Position numbers and translations under genes: made by a program. The notes below the pieces were generated by a model. The model worked only from the letters and a program-made list of their open reading frames with translations. It was not told the DNA's origin and made no database searches. A stretch of DNA of 45,199 bases from JBEVNR01 sp040507985 (lineage in GTDB: Bacteria > Pseudomonadota > Alphaproteobacteria > Rickettsiales > UBA6187). The stretch covers positions 1-45,199 of the forward strand of contig JBEVNR010000020.1 of assembly GCA_040507985.1 (NCBI GenBank), in the 5' to 3' direction. Below, piece after piece: positions 1-8,019 of the stretch (position 1 is the stretch's first letter; every line of letters starts with the position of its first letter).

Positions 1-2571
1 CGCGCCATCATGATGATCCGCGCTTATCGTATGCGCGGCCATCTGCATGCGAAGCTTGACCCGCTGGGCATCGCCCAACCTATCGAGGATTACAACGAGC
101 TGTCGCCAGCGTCGTATGGCTTCACCGAAGTCGACTATGATCGCCGGATCTTCATCGACAATGTTCTCGGGCTGGAATATGCGACCATTCCCGAAATGCT
201 GGAGATCCTGGACCGCACCTACTGTTCCACAATGGGTGTCGAGTTCATGCATATTTCCGATCCCGAGGAAAAGGCATGGTTGCAGGAACGCATCGAGGGC
301 GCCGATAAGGAAATCCGCTTCACGGATACCGGAAAGAAGGCGATTCTCCAGAAGCTCATTGAAGCTGAAGGCTTCGAGCAGTTCATCGACGTCAAGTACA
401 AAGGCACCAAGCGCTTCGGGCTCGATGGCGCCGAATCTCTGATTCCTGCCCTGGAGCAGATCGTCAAGCGCGGCGGATCGCTCGGCATGAAGGAGATCGT
501 GCTGGGTATGGCGCATCGCGGGCGCCTGAACGTGCTGACCAAAGTCATGGGCAAGCCCTACGCCGCGCTGCTCGCGGAGTTTCAAGGCGGGCAAACGCAT
601 TTCTCGGAAGACTTAGTGGCCACGGGCGACGTCAAGTACCATCAGGGCGTATCGTCCGACCGCCATTTTGACGGAAAGAAAATTCACCTTTCCCTATCGC
701 CCAACCCCTCCCACTTAGAGGCCGTCAATCCGGTCGTGGCAGGACGCGCGCGCGCCCGGCAAAACCAACACGGCGACGCGGAACGTCGGCAGGTATTGCC
801 GATTTTGGTGCACGGCGACGCGGCATTCGCCGGCCAAGGCGTGGTGTGGGAAACGCTGGCGCTGGGAGATTTGGACGGCTACACGACCGGCGGCACGGTG
901 CATATCATCATCAACAACCAGATCGGCTTCACGACCAACCCCGCGAGCGCGCGCAAGTCACCATACCCGGCGGACATCGCGAAGGGCATCCACGCGCCGA
1001 TCTTCCACGTAAACGGCGACGAGCCGGAATCGGTCGTGTATGTCAGCCGCATGGCGCTGGAGTTTCGCCAAAAATTCGGCAAGGACGTGGTGGTCGACGT
1101 ATTTTGTTACCGCCGTTACGGCCACAATGAAGGCGACGAGCCGTTTTTCACGCAGCCCCGCATGTATTCCGCCATTGCCGAACACGAGCGTCCCGTCGAA
1201 GTCTATAAAAAACGCTTAATCGAACAAGGCCGCCTCACCGAAAAAGAATTCGACGCCATGCGCGACGAATTTATCGCGCACTTAAACGCGGAATTAGACA
1301 AGGCGACGAGCTATAAAAACGACGGCGCCGACTGGTTTCAGGGTTTTTGGTCCGATTTAACCCCCCCGACCGAACAGGATATTTTCCGTTCCGTTCACAC
1401 GGGAATCGACGAGGCGCTTTTTACGTCTCTCGGCGAACGTCTTAGCGGCGTTCCGGAAGGCTACGAGGTGAATAAAAAACTCGTCAAGCAATTGGAACAA
1501 AAGCGCGAAATGCTTGAAACGGGAGAGAATATCGACTGGGCGCTGGCCGAAGGCCTGGCATTCGCTTCGCTGCTTGAGGAAGGCAACGACGTGCGCGTGA
1601 GCGGCCAGGACGCGGTGCGCGGCACGTTCTCGCATCGCCACAGCGCCTTCGTCGACCAAACCACCGAAAAACGCTACTTTCCGCTTAAAAACTTGAGCAA
1701 AGACCAGGGCAATTTCGAGGTGATCGACAGCAACCTGTCGGAATACGCCGTCCTCGGTTTTGAATATGGCTATTCGCTCACTGACCCCAATTGTCTGGTA
1801 ATCTGGGAAGCGCAGTTCGGCGACTTCGCCAACGGCGCCCAGATCATGTTTGACCAGTTCATTTCGTCGGCGGAAGCGAAGTGGCTGCGCTTTAGCGGCC
1901 TTACCATGCTGCTCCCCCACGGGTACGAAGGGCAAGGGCCGGAACATAGTTCCGCCCGGTTGGAACGTTTCTTGCAGTTATGCGCGGAAAACAACATGCA
2001 AGTGCTGAATTGCACGACGCCGGCGAATTTTTTCCACGCCCTTCGTCGCCAAATGAAGCGCAATTTCCGCAAGCCCCTGATCGTCATGTCGCCGAAATCG
2101 CTATTGCGCCATAAGGAATGCGTGTCGTCGAAACAAGATTTCTTGTCCGACTCCGGATTCTTGGAAGTGATAAACGACGGGAAGGCGCAGAAAAAGGCCG
2201 GCAAGATCCGTAAGGTCGTATTGTGTTCGGGAAAAATTTTCTACGAATTGCGTCAGGGTCGCGACGAAGAAGGCAAAGACGACGTGGCAATTGTGCGCGT
2301 CGAGCAGCTTTATCCTTTCCCGCAGGAGCAACTGAAAAAGATTTGCGCCTCGTACAAAAACGCCGAATTCGTATGGTGTCAGGAAGAACCGCGCAATATG
2401 GGCGCTTGGCACTTTATGGATCGTCGGTTGGAAGACGTGCTGCGCGACGTCGGCGCGAAACATAACCGTCCGATCTATGCCGGGCGTCCGGACGCGGCGT
2501 CGCCGGCGGCAGGCTATCCCAAAATTCACAACAAACGCCAAAAAGCCGTCGTCACCGACGCGTTGGCGTAA
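1..2571 (+). CDS. sucA: 2-oxoglutarate dehydrogenase E1 component (5' partial)
   Basis: Thiamine-diphosphate-dependent E1 of the 2-oxoglutarate dehydrogenase complex. It decarboxylates 2-oxoglutarate and passes the succinyl group to the lipoyl arm of E2 in the TCA cycle. The reading frame is open from base 1, so the gene starts upstream of the window. About 856 codons are present against a usual 930-1000, so roughly the first 80-140 residues are missing. Visible family features are the MAHRGRLNVL segment, the HGDAAFAGQG and NNQIGFTT thiamine-binding region, and a transketolase-like C-terminal half with GYEGQGPEHSSARLERFLQL. It ends in TAA, 24 bases before sucB, which fits a sucAB operon. Identity is secure; only the N-terminus cannot be judged. 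Confidence 0.97.
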   Translation, partial: RAIMMIRAYRMRGHLHAKLDPLGIAQPIEDYNELSPASYGFTEVDYDRRIFIDNVLGLEYATIPEMLEILDRTYCSTMGVEFMHISDPEEKAWLQERIEGADKEIRFTDTGKKAILQKLIEAEGFEQFIDVKYKGTKRFGLDGAESLIPALEQIVKRGGSLGMKEIVLGMAHRGRLNVLTKVMGKPYAALLAEFQGGQTHFSEDLVATGDVKYHQGVSSDRHFDGKKIHLSLSPNPSHLEAVNPVVAGRARARQNQHGDAERRQVLPILVHGDAAFAGQGVVWETLALGDLDGYTTGGTVHIIINNQIGFTTNPASARKSPYPADIAKGIHAPIFHVNGDEPESVVYVSRMALEFRQKFGKDVVVDVFCYRRYGHNEGDEPFFTQPRMYSAIAEHERPVEVYKKRLIEQGRLTEKEFDAMRDEFIAHLNAELDKATSYKNDGADWFQGFWSDLTPPTEQDIFRSVHTGIDEALFTSLGERLSGVPEGYEVNKKLVKQLEQKREMLETGENIDWALAEGLAFASLLEEGNDVRVSGQDAVRGTFSHRHSAFVDQTTEKRYFPLKNLSKDQGNFEVIDSNLSEYAVLGFEYGYSLTDPNCLVIWEAQFGDFANGAQIMFDQFISSAEAKWLRFSGLTMLLPHGYEGQGPEHSSARLERFLQLCAENNMQVLNCTTPANFFHALRRQMKRNFRKPLIVMSPKSLLRHKECVSSKQDFLSDSGFLEVINDGKAQKKAGKIRKVVLCSGKIFYELRQGRDEEGKDDVAIVRVEQLYPFPQEQLKKICASYKNAEFVWCQEEPRNMGAWHFMDRRLEDVLRDVGAKHNRPIYAGRPDAASPAAGYPKIHNKRQKAVVTDALA

Positions 2572-2595
2572 GATAAGCAGTAAGGAGCGACCATC

Positions 2596-3750
2596 ATGCC
2601 CATTAACATCAACGTGCCGCCGCTGGGGGAATCAGTCAGCGAAGCGACGATCGCGAAATGGCATAAAAAACCCGGCGACGCCGTCAAGGCCGACGAACTG
2701 CTCGCGGAACTGGAAACCGAAAAAGTGACGCTCGAGGTTAACGCGCCACAATCAGGCGTCATATCGGAATTAAAAGTTAAGGAAGGTGATAGCGTCGAAG
2801 TCGGCGCCCTTATCGCGACGATGGAAGCGGGAGAAGGCAAGACGGTACCCGCCAAACAAGAATCCGCGCCCAAAAAAGAGGAGATGCACACATCATCTTC
2901 CGAGCAAAAAACCGTCTATTCGCCGGCCGCGCAAAAAATTGCGGCAGAAAAAGGCGTCTATCCCGAAAGCGGCACCGGCAAGGACGGGCGCGTGACCAAA
3001 GGCGACGTGTTGTCGCATCAACCCGCCGCGCCGGCGAAGCGCGAGGAAGGTCCGCGCGAAGAGCGCGTACGCATGACGAAGTTGCGCCAAAAAATTGCCC
3101 AACGCTTGAAGGAATCGCAAAACACGGCGGCCATCCTCACCACCTTCAACGAAATCGACATGTCGGCGGCAATGAAGCTGCGCAAAATCTACCAAGACAA
3201 ATTCGTGGAAAAATACGGCGTGAAGCTGGGTTTCATGTCGTTCTTCACCAAGGCGGCCATTCACGCCTTGCGCGACATTCCTGCCGTGAACGCCGAAATT
3301 CAAGGCGACGAAATCGTTTATAAAAAGTACTGTCATATCGGCGTGGCGGTCGGCGCCCCGCAAGGATTGGTCGTCCCCGTGCTGAAAGACGCGCAAGACA
3401 TGAGCTTCGCACAGATCGAACAAACGATCGCCGAATTCGGCAAAAAAGCCCGCGCCGGAAAATTATCGCCCGACGACATGAGCGGCGGCACCTTCACCAT
3501 ATCGAACGGCGGCGTCTACGGTTCTCTGCTTTCCACCCCCATCATCAACCCGCCGCAAACGGGCATTTTGGGGCTGCACAAAATTCAAGACCGCCCGGTC
3601 GCCGAAAACGGTCAGGTCGTCATTCGCCCGATGATGTACGTCGCGTTGTCGTACGACCATCGCTTGATCGACGGTTCGGAAGCGGTGACGTTCCTCGTAA
3701 AAGTGAAGGAAGCGATGGAAGATCCGCAGCGCTTGTTGTTTGACATATAG
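2596..3750 (+). CDS. sucB: dihydrolipoamide succinyltransferase, E2 of 2-oxoglutarate dehydrogenase
   Basis: E2 core enzyme that transfers succinyl from lipoamide to CoA. Its 384 residues show the standard order. An N-terminal lipoyl domain carries the acceptor Lys43 in ELETEKVTLEV. A peripheral-subunit-binding domain lies at about residues 107-145 and binds E3. The C-terminal catalytic domain ends with the HxxxDG motif (His355, Asp359). AAGGAG at 2582-2587 sits eight bases before the ATG. It follows sucA directly. The E3 gene (lpd), often next in this operon, is not here: the next gene is purF after a 211-base gap. The gap (3751-3961) contains no evident gene. Confidence 0.97.
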   Translation: MPININVPPLGESVSEATIAKWHKKPGDAVKADELLAELETEKVTLEVNAPQSGVISELKVKEGDSVEVGALIATMEAGEGKTVPAKQESAPKKEEMHTSSSEQKTVYSPAAQKIAAEKGVYPESGTGKDGRVTKGDVLSHQPAAPAKREEGPREERVRMTKLRQKIAQRLKESQNTAAILTTFNEIDMSAAMKLRKIYQDKFVEKYGVKLGFMSFFTKAAIHALRDIPAVNAEIQGDEIVYKKYCHIGVAVGAPQGLVVPVLKDAQDMSFAQIEQTIAEFGKKARAGKLSPDDMSGGTFTISNGGVYGSLLSTPIINPPQTGILGLHKIQDRPVAENGQVVIRPMMYVALSYDHRLIDGSEAVTFLVKVKEAMEDPQRLLFDI

Positions 3751-3812
3751 TTTTGAACGTCAATCCTCTTGCATGCGAATTAAATGGGTTCTTGGCTAGC
3801 GTCAATACTATT

Positions 3813-3831
3813 TAATAATCATAAATTATTA
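3813..3831. promoter_or_regulatory. AT-rich inverted repeat upstream of purF
   Basis: Two perfect 7-base arms (TAATAAT and ATTATTA) flank a 5-base centre, in the AT-rich gap between sucB and purF. It could be an operator-like palindrome or a weak hairpin ending the sucAB transcript. There is no long T-tract, so a terminator role is not well supported. Confidence 0.3.
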
Positions 3832-3961
3832 TGAAAAATAGGCATTTAGGCGACTCTAACGTTTAGAAAATTTCTGCGATATTTTTTAATGTCAAGGCGC
3901 ATCCGTGCTTTTATGTAAGCGGAGTATAGGTTTGAAGGAGATGCAACAGGAAGCTCGCGCG

Positions 3962-5356
3962 ATGTTTGACGGCTTTCGCGAGGAATGCGGCGTGTTTGGC
4001 GTATGGGGATCCGACTCTGCCGCCGCCTTGACGGTGCTGGGTTTACATGCGCTGCAACATCGCGGACAAGAGGCGGCGGGCGTGGTGAGCGGCGACGGCA
4101 AATCGTTCCGCGTCGAAAAATATATCGGCAAGGTGGCCGACTACTTTACCTCAAAACACGTGATAGAAAAGTTGCCCGGCCAATACGCCGTTGGCCACGT
4201 GCGCTATTCGACCTCGGGCGAGAAGCAGCACCGCAACGTGCAGCCGATTTTTTCGGAATATAATTTCGGCGGGATGGCCATCGCCCATAACGGCAACTTG
4301 ACGAACGCCGCCGCGCTTCGCAGCGAACTCATTAAAAATGGGGCCATTTTTCAATCGACCATGGACACCGAAATCTTCACCCATCTGGTGGCCACCGGCA
4401 AAAAAACCAAGGTGGCGGACCGGCTTATAGAAGCGTTTCGGCAGGTGGAAGGCGCCTATTCGGTGGTGGCGCTCACCCGAAAAAAACTGGTCGGCGCGCG
4501 CGATCCCTACGGCGTGCGTCCCCTTATTTTAGGCAGGTTGGGAGACGCCTACGTGTTGGCGTCGGAAAGCTGCGCCCTCGACATTATCGGCGCCAAGGCC
4601 GTGCGCGACGTGGAACCCGGCGAAATGGTGATTATCGACGAAAAAGGCGTGGAGTCCCTGCACCCGTTCGAGAAAAAACCCTCCCGCTTTTGCATTTTTG
4701 AATATACGTATTTTGCGCGGCCCGATAGCGACGTCGAGGGGCGCAACGTCTATTCCGTGCGCAAGGCCTTCGGCGCCGAGCTGGCGCGCGAGGCGAAAAT
4801 AGACGCCGACGTCACGGTGCCGTTGCCGGATTCCGGCATCCCCGCCGCGCTTGGCTATGTGGAGCAATCCGGCTTGCCGCTCGAACTTGGCATCATCCGC
4901 AATCATTACGTCGGACGCACCTTCATCGAACCGAGCGACGAAGTGCGGCATTTGGGCGTAAAGCTTAAGCATAACGCCAATGCGCACGTAGTGCGCGGCA
5001 AGCGCGTCGTGTTGGTCGACGACACGCTCGTGCGCGGCACGACGTCAAAAAAAATCGTGGCGATGGTGCGCGAGGCCGGCGCGACGGAAGTGCATCTGGC
5101 CATCGCCAGTCCGCCCACGACGCATTCCTGTTTTTACGGGGTGGACACGCCCGATCGCCGCAATTTGATCGCGGCAAACCATTCGACGGAGGAAATAGCG
5201 AAGATTATCGGCGTCGACAGCCTCACGTTCTTATCGCTGGACGGGCTATATCGCTCCCTTGGCGAAGCGGGACGCAATCCCAAGGCTCCGCAATTTTGCG
5301 ACGCCTGTTTTTCGGGAGATTATCCCATTCCCATCCCCGCAGGAGAATCAGCGTGA
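3962..5356 (+). CDS. purF: amidophosphoribosyltransferase
   Basis: First committed enzyme of purine synthesis: PRPP plus glutamine gives 5-phosphoribosylamine. It has an N-terminal Ntn glutaminase domain and a C-terminal phosphoribosyltransferase domain with the PRPP loop VVLVDDTLVRGTT. The nucleophile is the Cys of EECGVFG, so a short propeptide must be cleaved off, as in the Bacillus subtilis type. Cysteines in RFCIFEY, HSCFYG and FCDACF match the 4Fe-4S ligands of that subclass. I chose the ATG at 3962 because AGGAAG lies eight bases upstream. GTG 3905 (AAGG seven bases upstream) and ATG 3941 are in-frame alternatives with longer propeptides. The stop overlaps the next gene's start. Confidence 0.96.
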   Translation: MFDGFREECGVFGVWGSDSAAALTVLGLHALQHRGQEAAGVVSGDGKSFRVEKYIGKVADYFTSKHVIEKLPGQYAVGHVRYSTSGEKQHRNVQPIFSEYNFGGMAIAHNGNLTNAAALRSELIKNGAIFQSTMDTEIFTHLVATGKKTKVADRLIEAFRQVEGAYSVVALTRKKLVGARDPYGVRPLILGRLGDAYVLASESCALDIIGAKAVRDVEPGEMVIIDEKGVESLHPFEKKPSRFCIFEYTYFARPDSDVEGRNVYSVRKAFGAELAREAKIDADVTVPLPDSGIPAALGYVEQSGLPLELGIIRNHYVGRTFIEPSDEVRHLGVKLKHNANAHVVRGKRVVLVDDTLVRGTTSKKIVAMVREAGATEVHLAIASPPTTHSCFYGVDTPDRRNLIAANHSTEEIAKIIGVDSLTFLSLDGLYRSLGEAGRNPKAPQFCDACFSGDYPIPIPAGESA

Positions 5357-6057
5357 CGGCGTCCCTGAAAGGAAAAATTATTTTAGTGACCGGCGCCTCG
5401 CGCGGCATCGGGCGCGCGGCCGGCGAGGCCATCGGTAAGGCCGGGGCGCACGTCATTCTGGCGGCGCGCACTCGGGGAGGGCTGGAAGAGGCCGACGACG
5501 CCATACGTGAAGGCGGAGGATCCGCTACGCTCGTTCCGATGGACCTAACGCAAGAGGGAAGCGTCGAGGCGCTGGCGATAGAGGTCGCTCAAAGATTCGG
5601 TCGGCTCGACGGTTTAATTGGCGCCGCCGGGGTACTCGGCGATTTGGCTCCCGTGGCGCATACCGAACCCAAGGCGTGGGAAAAAATGTTGGCGGTCAAC
5701 GTGACGGCGAATTTCAGGTTGATACGCGCGTTCGACTTCTTGTTGCGCGCCGCGCCATCGGCGGCGGCGGTTTTTGTGTCCGATCCCGTTTCCCACGTGC
5801 CCAAAGCCTATTGGAGTTGTTATGCCGCAACCAAAGCGGCGCTGGAAACCATTGCGTTAGGGTACGCCGAAGAATGCCGCCACACGGGCGTGAAGGTGAA
5901 TCTGGTGACGCCGCCGCCCACCCATACCCGATTGCGCAGCGCGGCGATGCCCGGAGAAAACGTCGCATTGCTCGCCCGGCCCGAAAGCGTCGCCGCCATT
6001 TTCGTGCGTCTTATGGAAAACAGAAACGTCGCCACCGGAGGAACCTATGCGGCCTAA
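5353..6057 (+). CDS. short-chain dehydrogenase/reductase
   Basis: Rossmann-fold NAD(P)-dependent oxidoreductase of the SDR family, about 234 residues. The cofactor motif TGASRGIG is near the N-terminus and the catalytic YAATK (Tyr-x-x-x-Lys) lies in the second half, preceded by a VFVSDPVSH strand that holds the usual catalytic serine region. The GTG start at 5353 overlaps the purF stop (GTGA) and has AGGAG eight to twelve bases upstream, which favours translational coupling. The substrate cannot be read from the sequence. A longer in-frame ORF begins at 5296 but would overlap purF by 61 bases and adds basic residues not typical of the family. Confidence 0.9.
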   Translation: MTASLKGKIILVTGASRGIGRAAGEAIGKAGAHVILAARTRGGLEEADDAIREGGGSATLVPMDLTQEGSVEALAIEVAQRFGRLDGLIGAAGVLGDLAPVAHTEPKAWEKMLAVNVTANFRLIRAFDFLLRAAPSAAAVFVSDPVSHVPKAYWSCYAATKAALETIALGYAEECRHTGVKVNLVTPPPTHTRLRSAAMPGENVALLARPESVAAIFVRLMENRNVATGGTYAA

Positions 6058-6250
6058 TTCCGAACAATCTTGCCAAAACCCGCGTTTTTTAGCGCCGGAA
6101 ACGCGAGAGATTCACGGTAAAAAAGCCTATTGCGACGGAGACGGCGTCGGCGGACATCCCGGCATATACCTTAACGCCGGCGACAAGCCTTTCGTAGATT
6201 GCCCCTATTGCGGACGACGCTTCGTGCGAGACGACGCACCGGACGCCTAG
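6047..6250 (+). CDS. CHCC-type zinc-finger protein, NDUFS6-like
   Basis: A 67-residue protein with the zf-CHCC signature: a Cys in YCDGDG, then GGHPGIYLN with its His, then CPYCGRRF. Homologues include the mitochondrial complex I accessory subunit NDUFS6, and alphaproteobacteria carry stand-alone versions. A role near complex I is therefore likely by family but not shown here. It overlaps the SDR gene by eleven bases and is the last gene of the purF run. Its TAG stop at 6248-6250 falls at the border of a repeat that starts at 6247, so the last residues may have been altered by that insertion, although the domain itself is complete. Confidence 0.88.
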   Translation: MRPNSEQSCQNPRFLAPETREIHGKKAYCDGDGVGGHPGIYLNAGDKPFVDCPYCGRRFVRDDAPDA

Positions 6251-6330
6251 GATGTGTGCACTTTTTGAGCCATAGGCCGGCGTAGCTAAAACGACCGGAT
6301 TTTTGATCTTTTTTGCTGCGAACTTCGATA
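6247..6330 (+). repeat. truncated copy of an inverted-repeat element (second copy at 44742)
   Basis: This 84-base stretch matches 44742-44825 with about six mismatches. It begins with the same terminal repeat (core TGCACTTTTTGAG), but the opposite end found near 44906-44926 is absent here, so this is half an element. It sits between the 3' ends of two convergent genes, the zinc-finger gene and lpxD. Confidence 0.85.
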
Positions 6331-6396
6331 TATTTTTTCAAAATAGCTCGCTCTAGCGCAATAACGGTGCCTTGAACGCCTCGTTTTCCTTCAATA

Positions 6397-7434
6397 TTAT
6401 TCGTCCTGCTTGCGCTTTTGCGTTGCCATGCGCGTTAGCCACGAATTTTTACGGTGCCAGCGGACGATCGGTTCGGCCGGAGCGCCGCCATAGGCCGCGC
6501 CGGGGGCGAGGTCGGTGGCGACGCCGCTTTGCGCCGCGACGCGCGCTCCCTCGCCGATACGTAAATGGCCCGCGACGCCGACTTGTCCGCCAAGCTGGGC
6601 GTAGGCGCCCACGTGCGAACTTCCGGCCACTCCCACTTGCGCCACGATCACGGCGCCCTTGCCGATGCGCACGTTATGGCCGATTTGCACAAGATTGTCT
6701 ATTCGCGCATCGTCTTCAATAATTGTATCGCCCAATGCGCCCCGGTCGATCGTCGTGTTAGAGCCAATGCTCACGCGATGGCCGATGCGGACTATTCCGA
6801 GTTGCGGCACCGAGACGTGGCGCCCGGTTCGGCGGTCCGTCGCAAAACCGAAGCCGTCTTGCCCGATGCGCGCGCCCGGCAACATTTCCACGTCGTCGCC
6901 GATGACGGCGCAGCTAATGACGCAGCCGGCGCCGATGCGCGCCCTGTCTCCGATATGCACGCCTTTGCCGATGCGGCAATGCGACCCGACGATGCTTCCT
7001 TTTCCCACCCGCACTCCGGCGTCGATCACGGCGAACGGTTCTATTGCGCAATCCTCGCGGATAACGGCGGAGGCGTCGACGCACGCCAAGGGATGGGCGT
7101 CCGGCGCCGGAACGTGCGGCGGAAACAGCGCCGTCGCGATTCGGGCATACGCTAGATACGGATTGTCCGAAACCAGCGCCTCCATGTGCTTCGGCAAATA
7201 GTCCAGCCACTTTTCTTCGACGACACAAGCGGCAGCCTTGCTTTCTTTGAGTGCGGCGCGATATTTCGGGTCGGTGAGAAAAATGAGGTCCGTTTCCGTC
7301 GCTTCCTGCGGCGAGGCGACGCCGCCAAGAATTTTTTCCGCCGATTCCGGGCGGCGAAGAAGACAAGCGCCGATTTCCGCCGCTTGCGCAAGCGTCAACG
7401 GACGGGCGTTTCCAAAAAATTCCTTAAGCGGCAT
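6397..7434 (-). CDS. lpxD: UDP-3-O-(3-hydroxyacyl)glucosamine N-acyltransferase
   Basis: Third step of lipid A synthesis: transfers a 3-hydroxyacyl chain from acyl-ACP to the 2-amino group of UDP-3-O-acylglucosamine in the cytoplasm. At 345 residues it has family length. The N-terminal uridine-binding domain is followed by a long left-handed beta-helix of hexapeptide repeats (IGDRARIGAGCVI, IGHRVSIGSNTTIDRG). The catalytic His is in VQIGHNVRIGKG. It lies 11 bases after ompH and ends the rseP-bamA-ompH-lpxD run. The usual downstream genes (fabZ, lpxA, lpxB) do not follow; instead there is a repeat remnant and convergent genes. Confidence 0.96.
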   Translation of the reverse strand: MPLKEFFGNARPLTLAQAAEIGACLLRRPESAEKILGGVASPQEATETDLIFLTDPKYRAALKESKAAACVVEEKWLDYLPKHMEALVSDNPYLAYARIATALFPPHVPAPDAHPLACVDASAVIREDCAIEPFAVIDAGVRVGKGSIVGSHCRIGKGVHIGDRARIGAGCVISCAVIGDDVEMLPGARIGQDGFGFATDRRTGRHVSVPQLGIVRIGHRVSIGSNTTIDRGALGDTIIEDDARIDNLVQIGHNVRIGKGAVIVAQVGVAGSSHVGAYAQLGGQVGVAGHLRIGEGARVAAQSGVATDLAPGAAYGGAPAEPIVRWHRKNSWLTRMATQKRKQDE

Positions 7435-7445
7435 AAAAACCCGAT

Positions 7446-8000
7446 TTATTTCGGCACCGACACCTTCACTTTCGGCAGTTGCTTGTCTAGCTGCGCGATG
7501 ACGGCGGGGGTGATGTCCAGCGTTTTTTGGTAGAACAGCACTTCCGATTTCGGCACCGCCAGATCGAATCCTTGCTCCTCGCCCATTTTGGCGATAATGC
7601 CGATGACGGCGTCTTGAATTTGAATGAGCGCCGCATTGCGCGCTTTTTCGAGTTCCGCGCGTTTTTGCTGCACTTCGCCTTGCACGTCGACGACTTGCTT
7701 GCGGAATTCCTTTTGCTTGTTTTTAAAATCTTCCGGCGACAAAACGCTGCGATTTTGGTCTAAATTTTGGTTGGCGGTGCGGAGTTGGCTTTCTTTGCCG
7801 GCGATGTAGGTCTTGAATTTTTCGAGCATGGAATCAATTTCCGTGCGCACCGACTCCGCCGATTTCGCGTCCTTTAAAATAAGCTGCATGTCGACGACGC
7901 GATATTCCGAAGCGTCGCCGCGCGAGGGAGAGGCGCCGGCGAAGGCGGTAAAGGCGGCGACGGCAACGCCGGCGGCGATGGTGCGGAAGGATATTGTCAT
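7446..8000 (-). CDS. ompH: OmpH/Skp-family periplasmic chaperone
   Basis: Periplasmic holdase that binds unfolded outer-membrane proteins on the way to BamA. It has 184 residues with a signal peptide (about residues 1-28, ending near SPSRGDA). A charged, coiled-coil middle (about 50-140) rich in Glu, Lys and Gln forms the tentacles of this family. A conserved C-terminal segment with DLAVPKSEVLFY follows. AGGAG six bases before the ATG supports the start. It lies between bamA and lpxD, the classic alphaproteobacterial order. Confidence 0.92.
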   Translation of the reverse strand: MTISFRTIAAGVAVAAFTAFAGASPSRGDASEYRVVDMQLILKDAKSAESVRTEIDSMLEKFKTYIAGKESQLRTANQNLDQNRSVLSPEDFKNKQKEFRKQVVDVQGEVQQKRAELEKARNAALIQIQDAVIGIIAKMGEEQGFDLAVPKSEVLFYQKTLDITPAVIAQLDKQLPKVKVSVPK

Positions 8001-8019
8001 GGGATGCTCCTAAATGATG

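Noticed and set aside
3763..3775. CCTCTTGCAT downstream of sucB, resembling the end of the 22853 element
   Set aside because: Only about ten bases match and neither the inner conserved block nor an inverse end is found nearby; chance or very old remnant.
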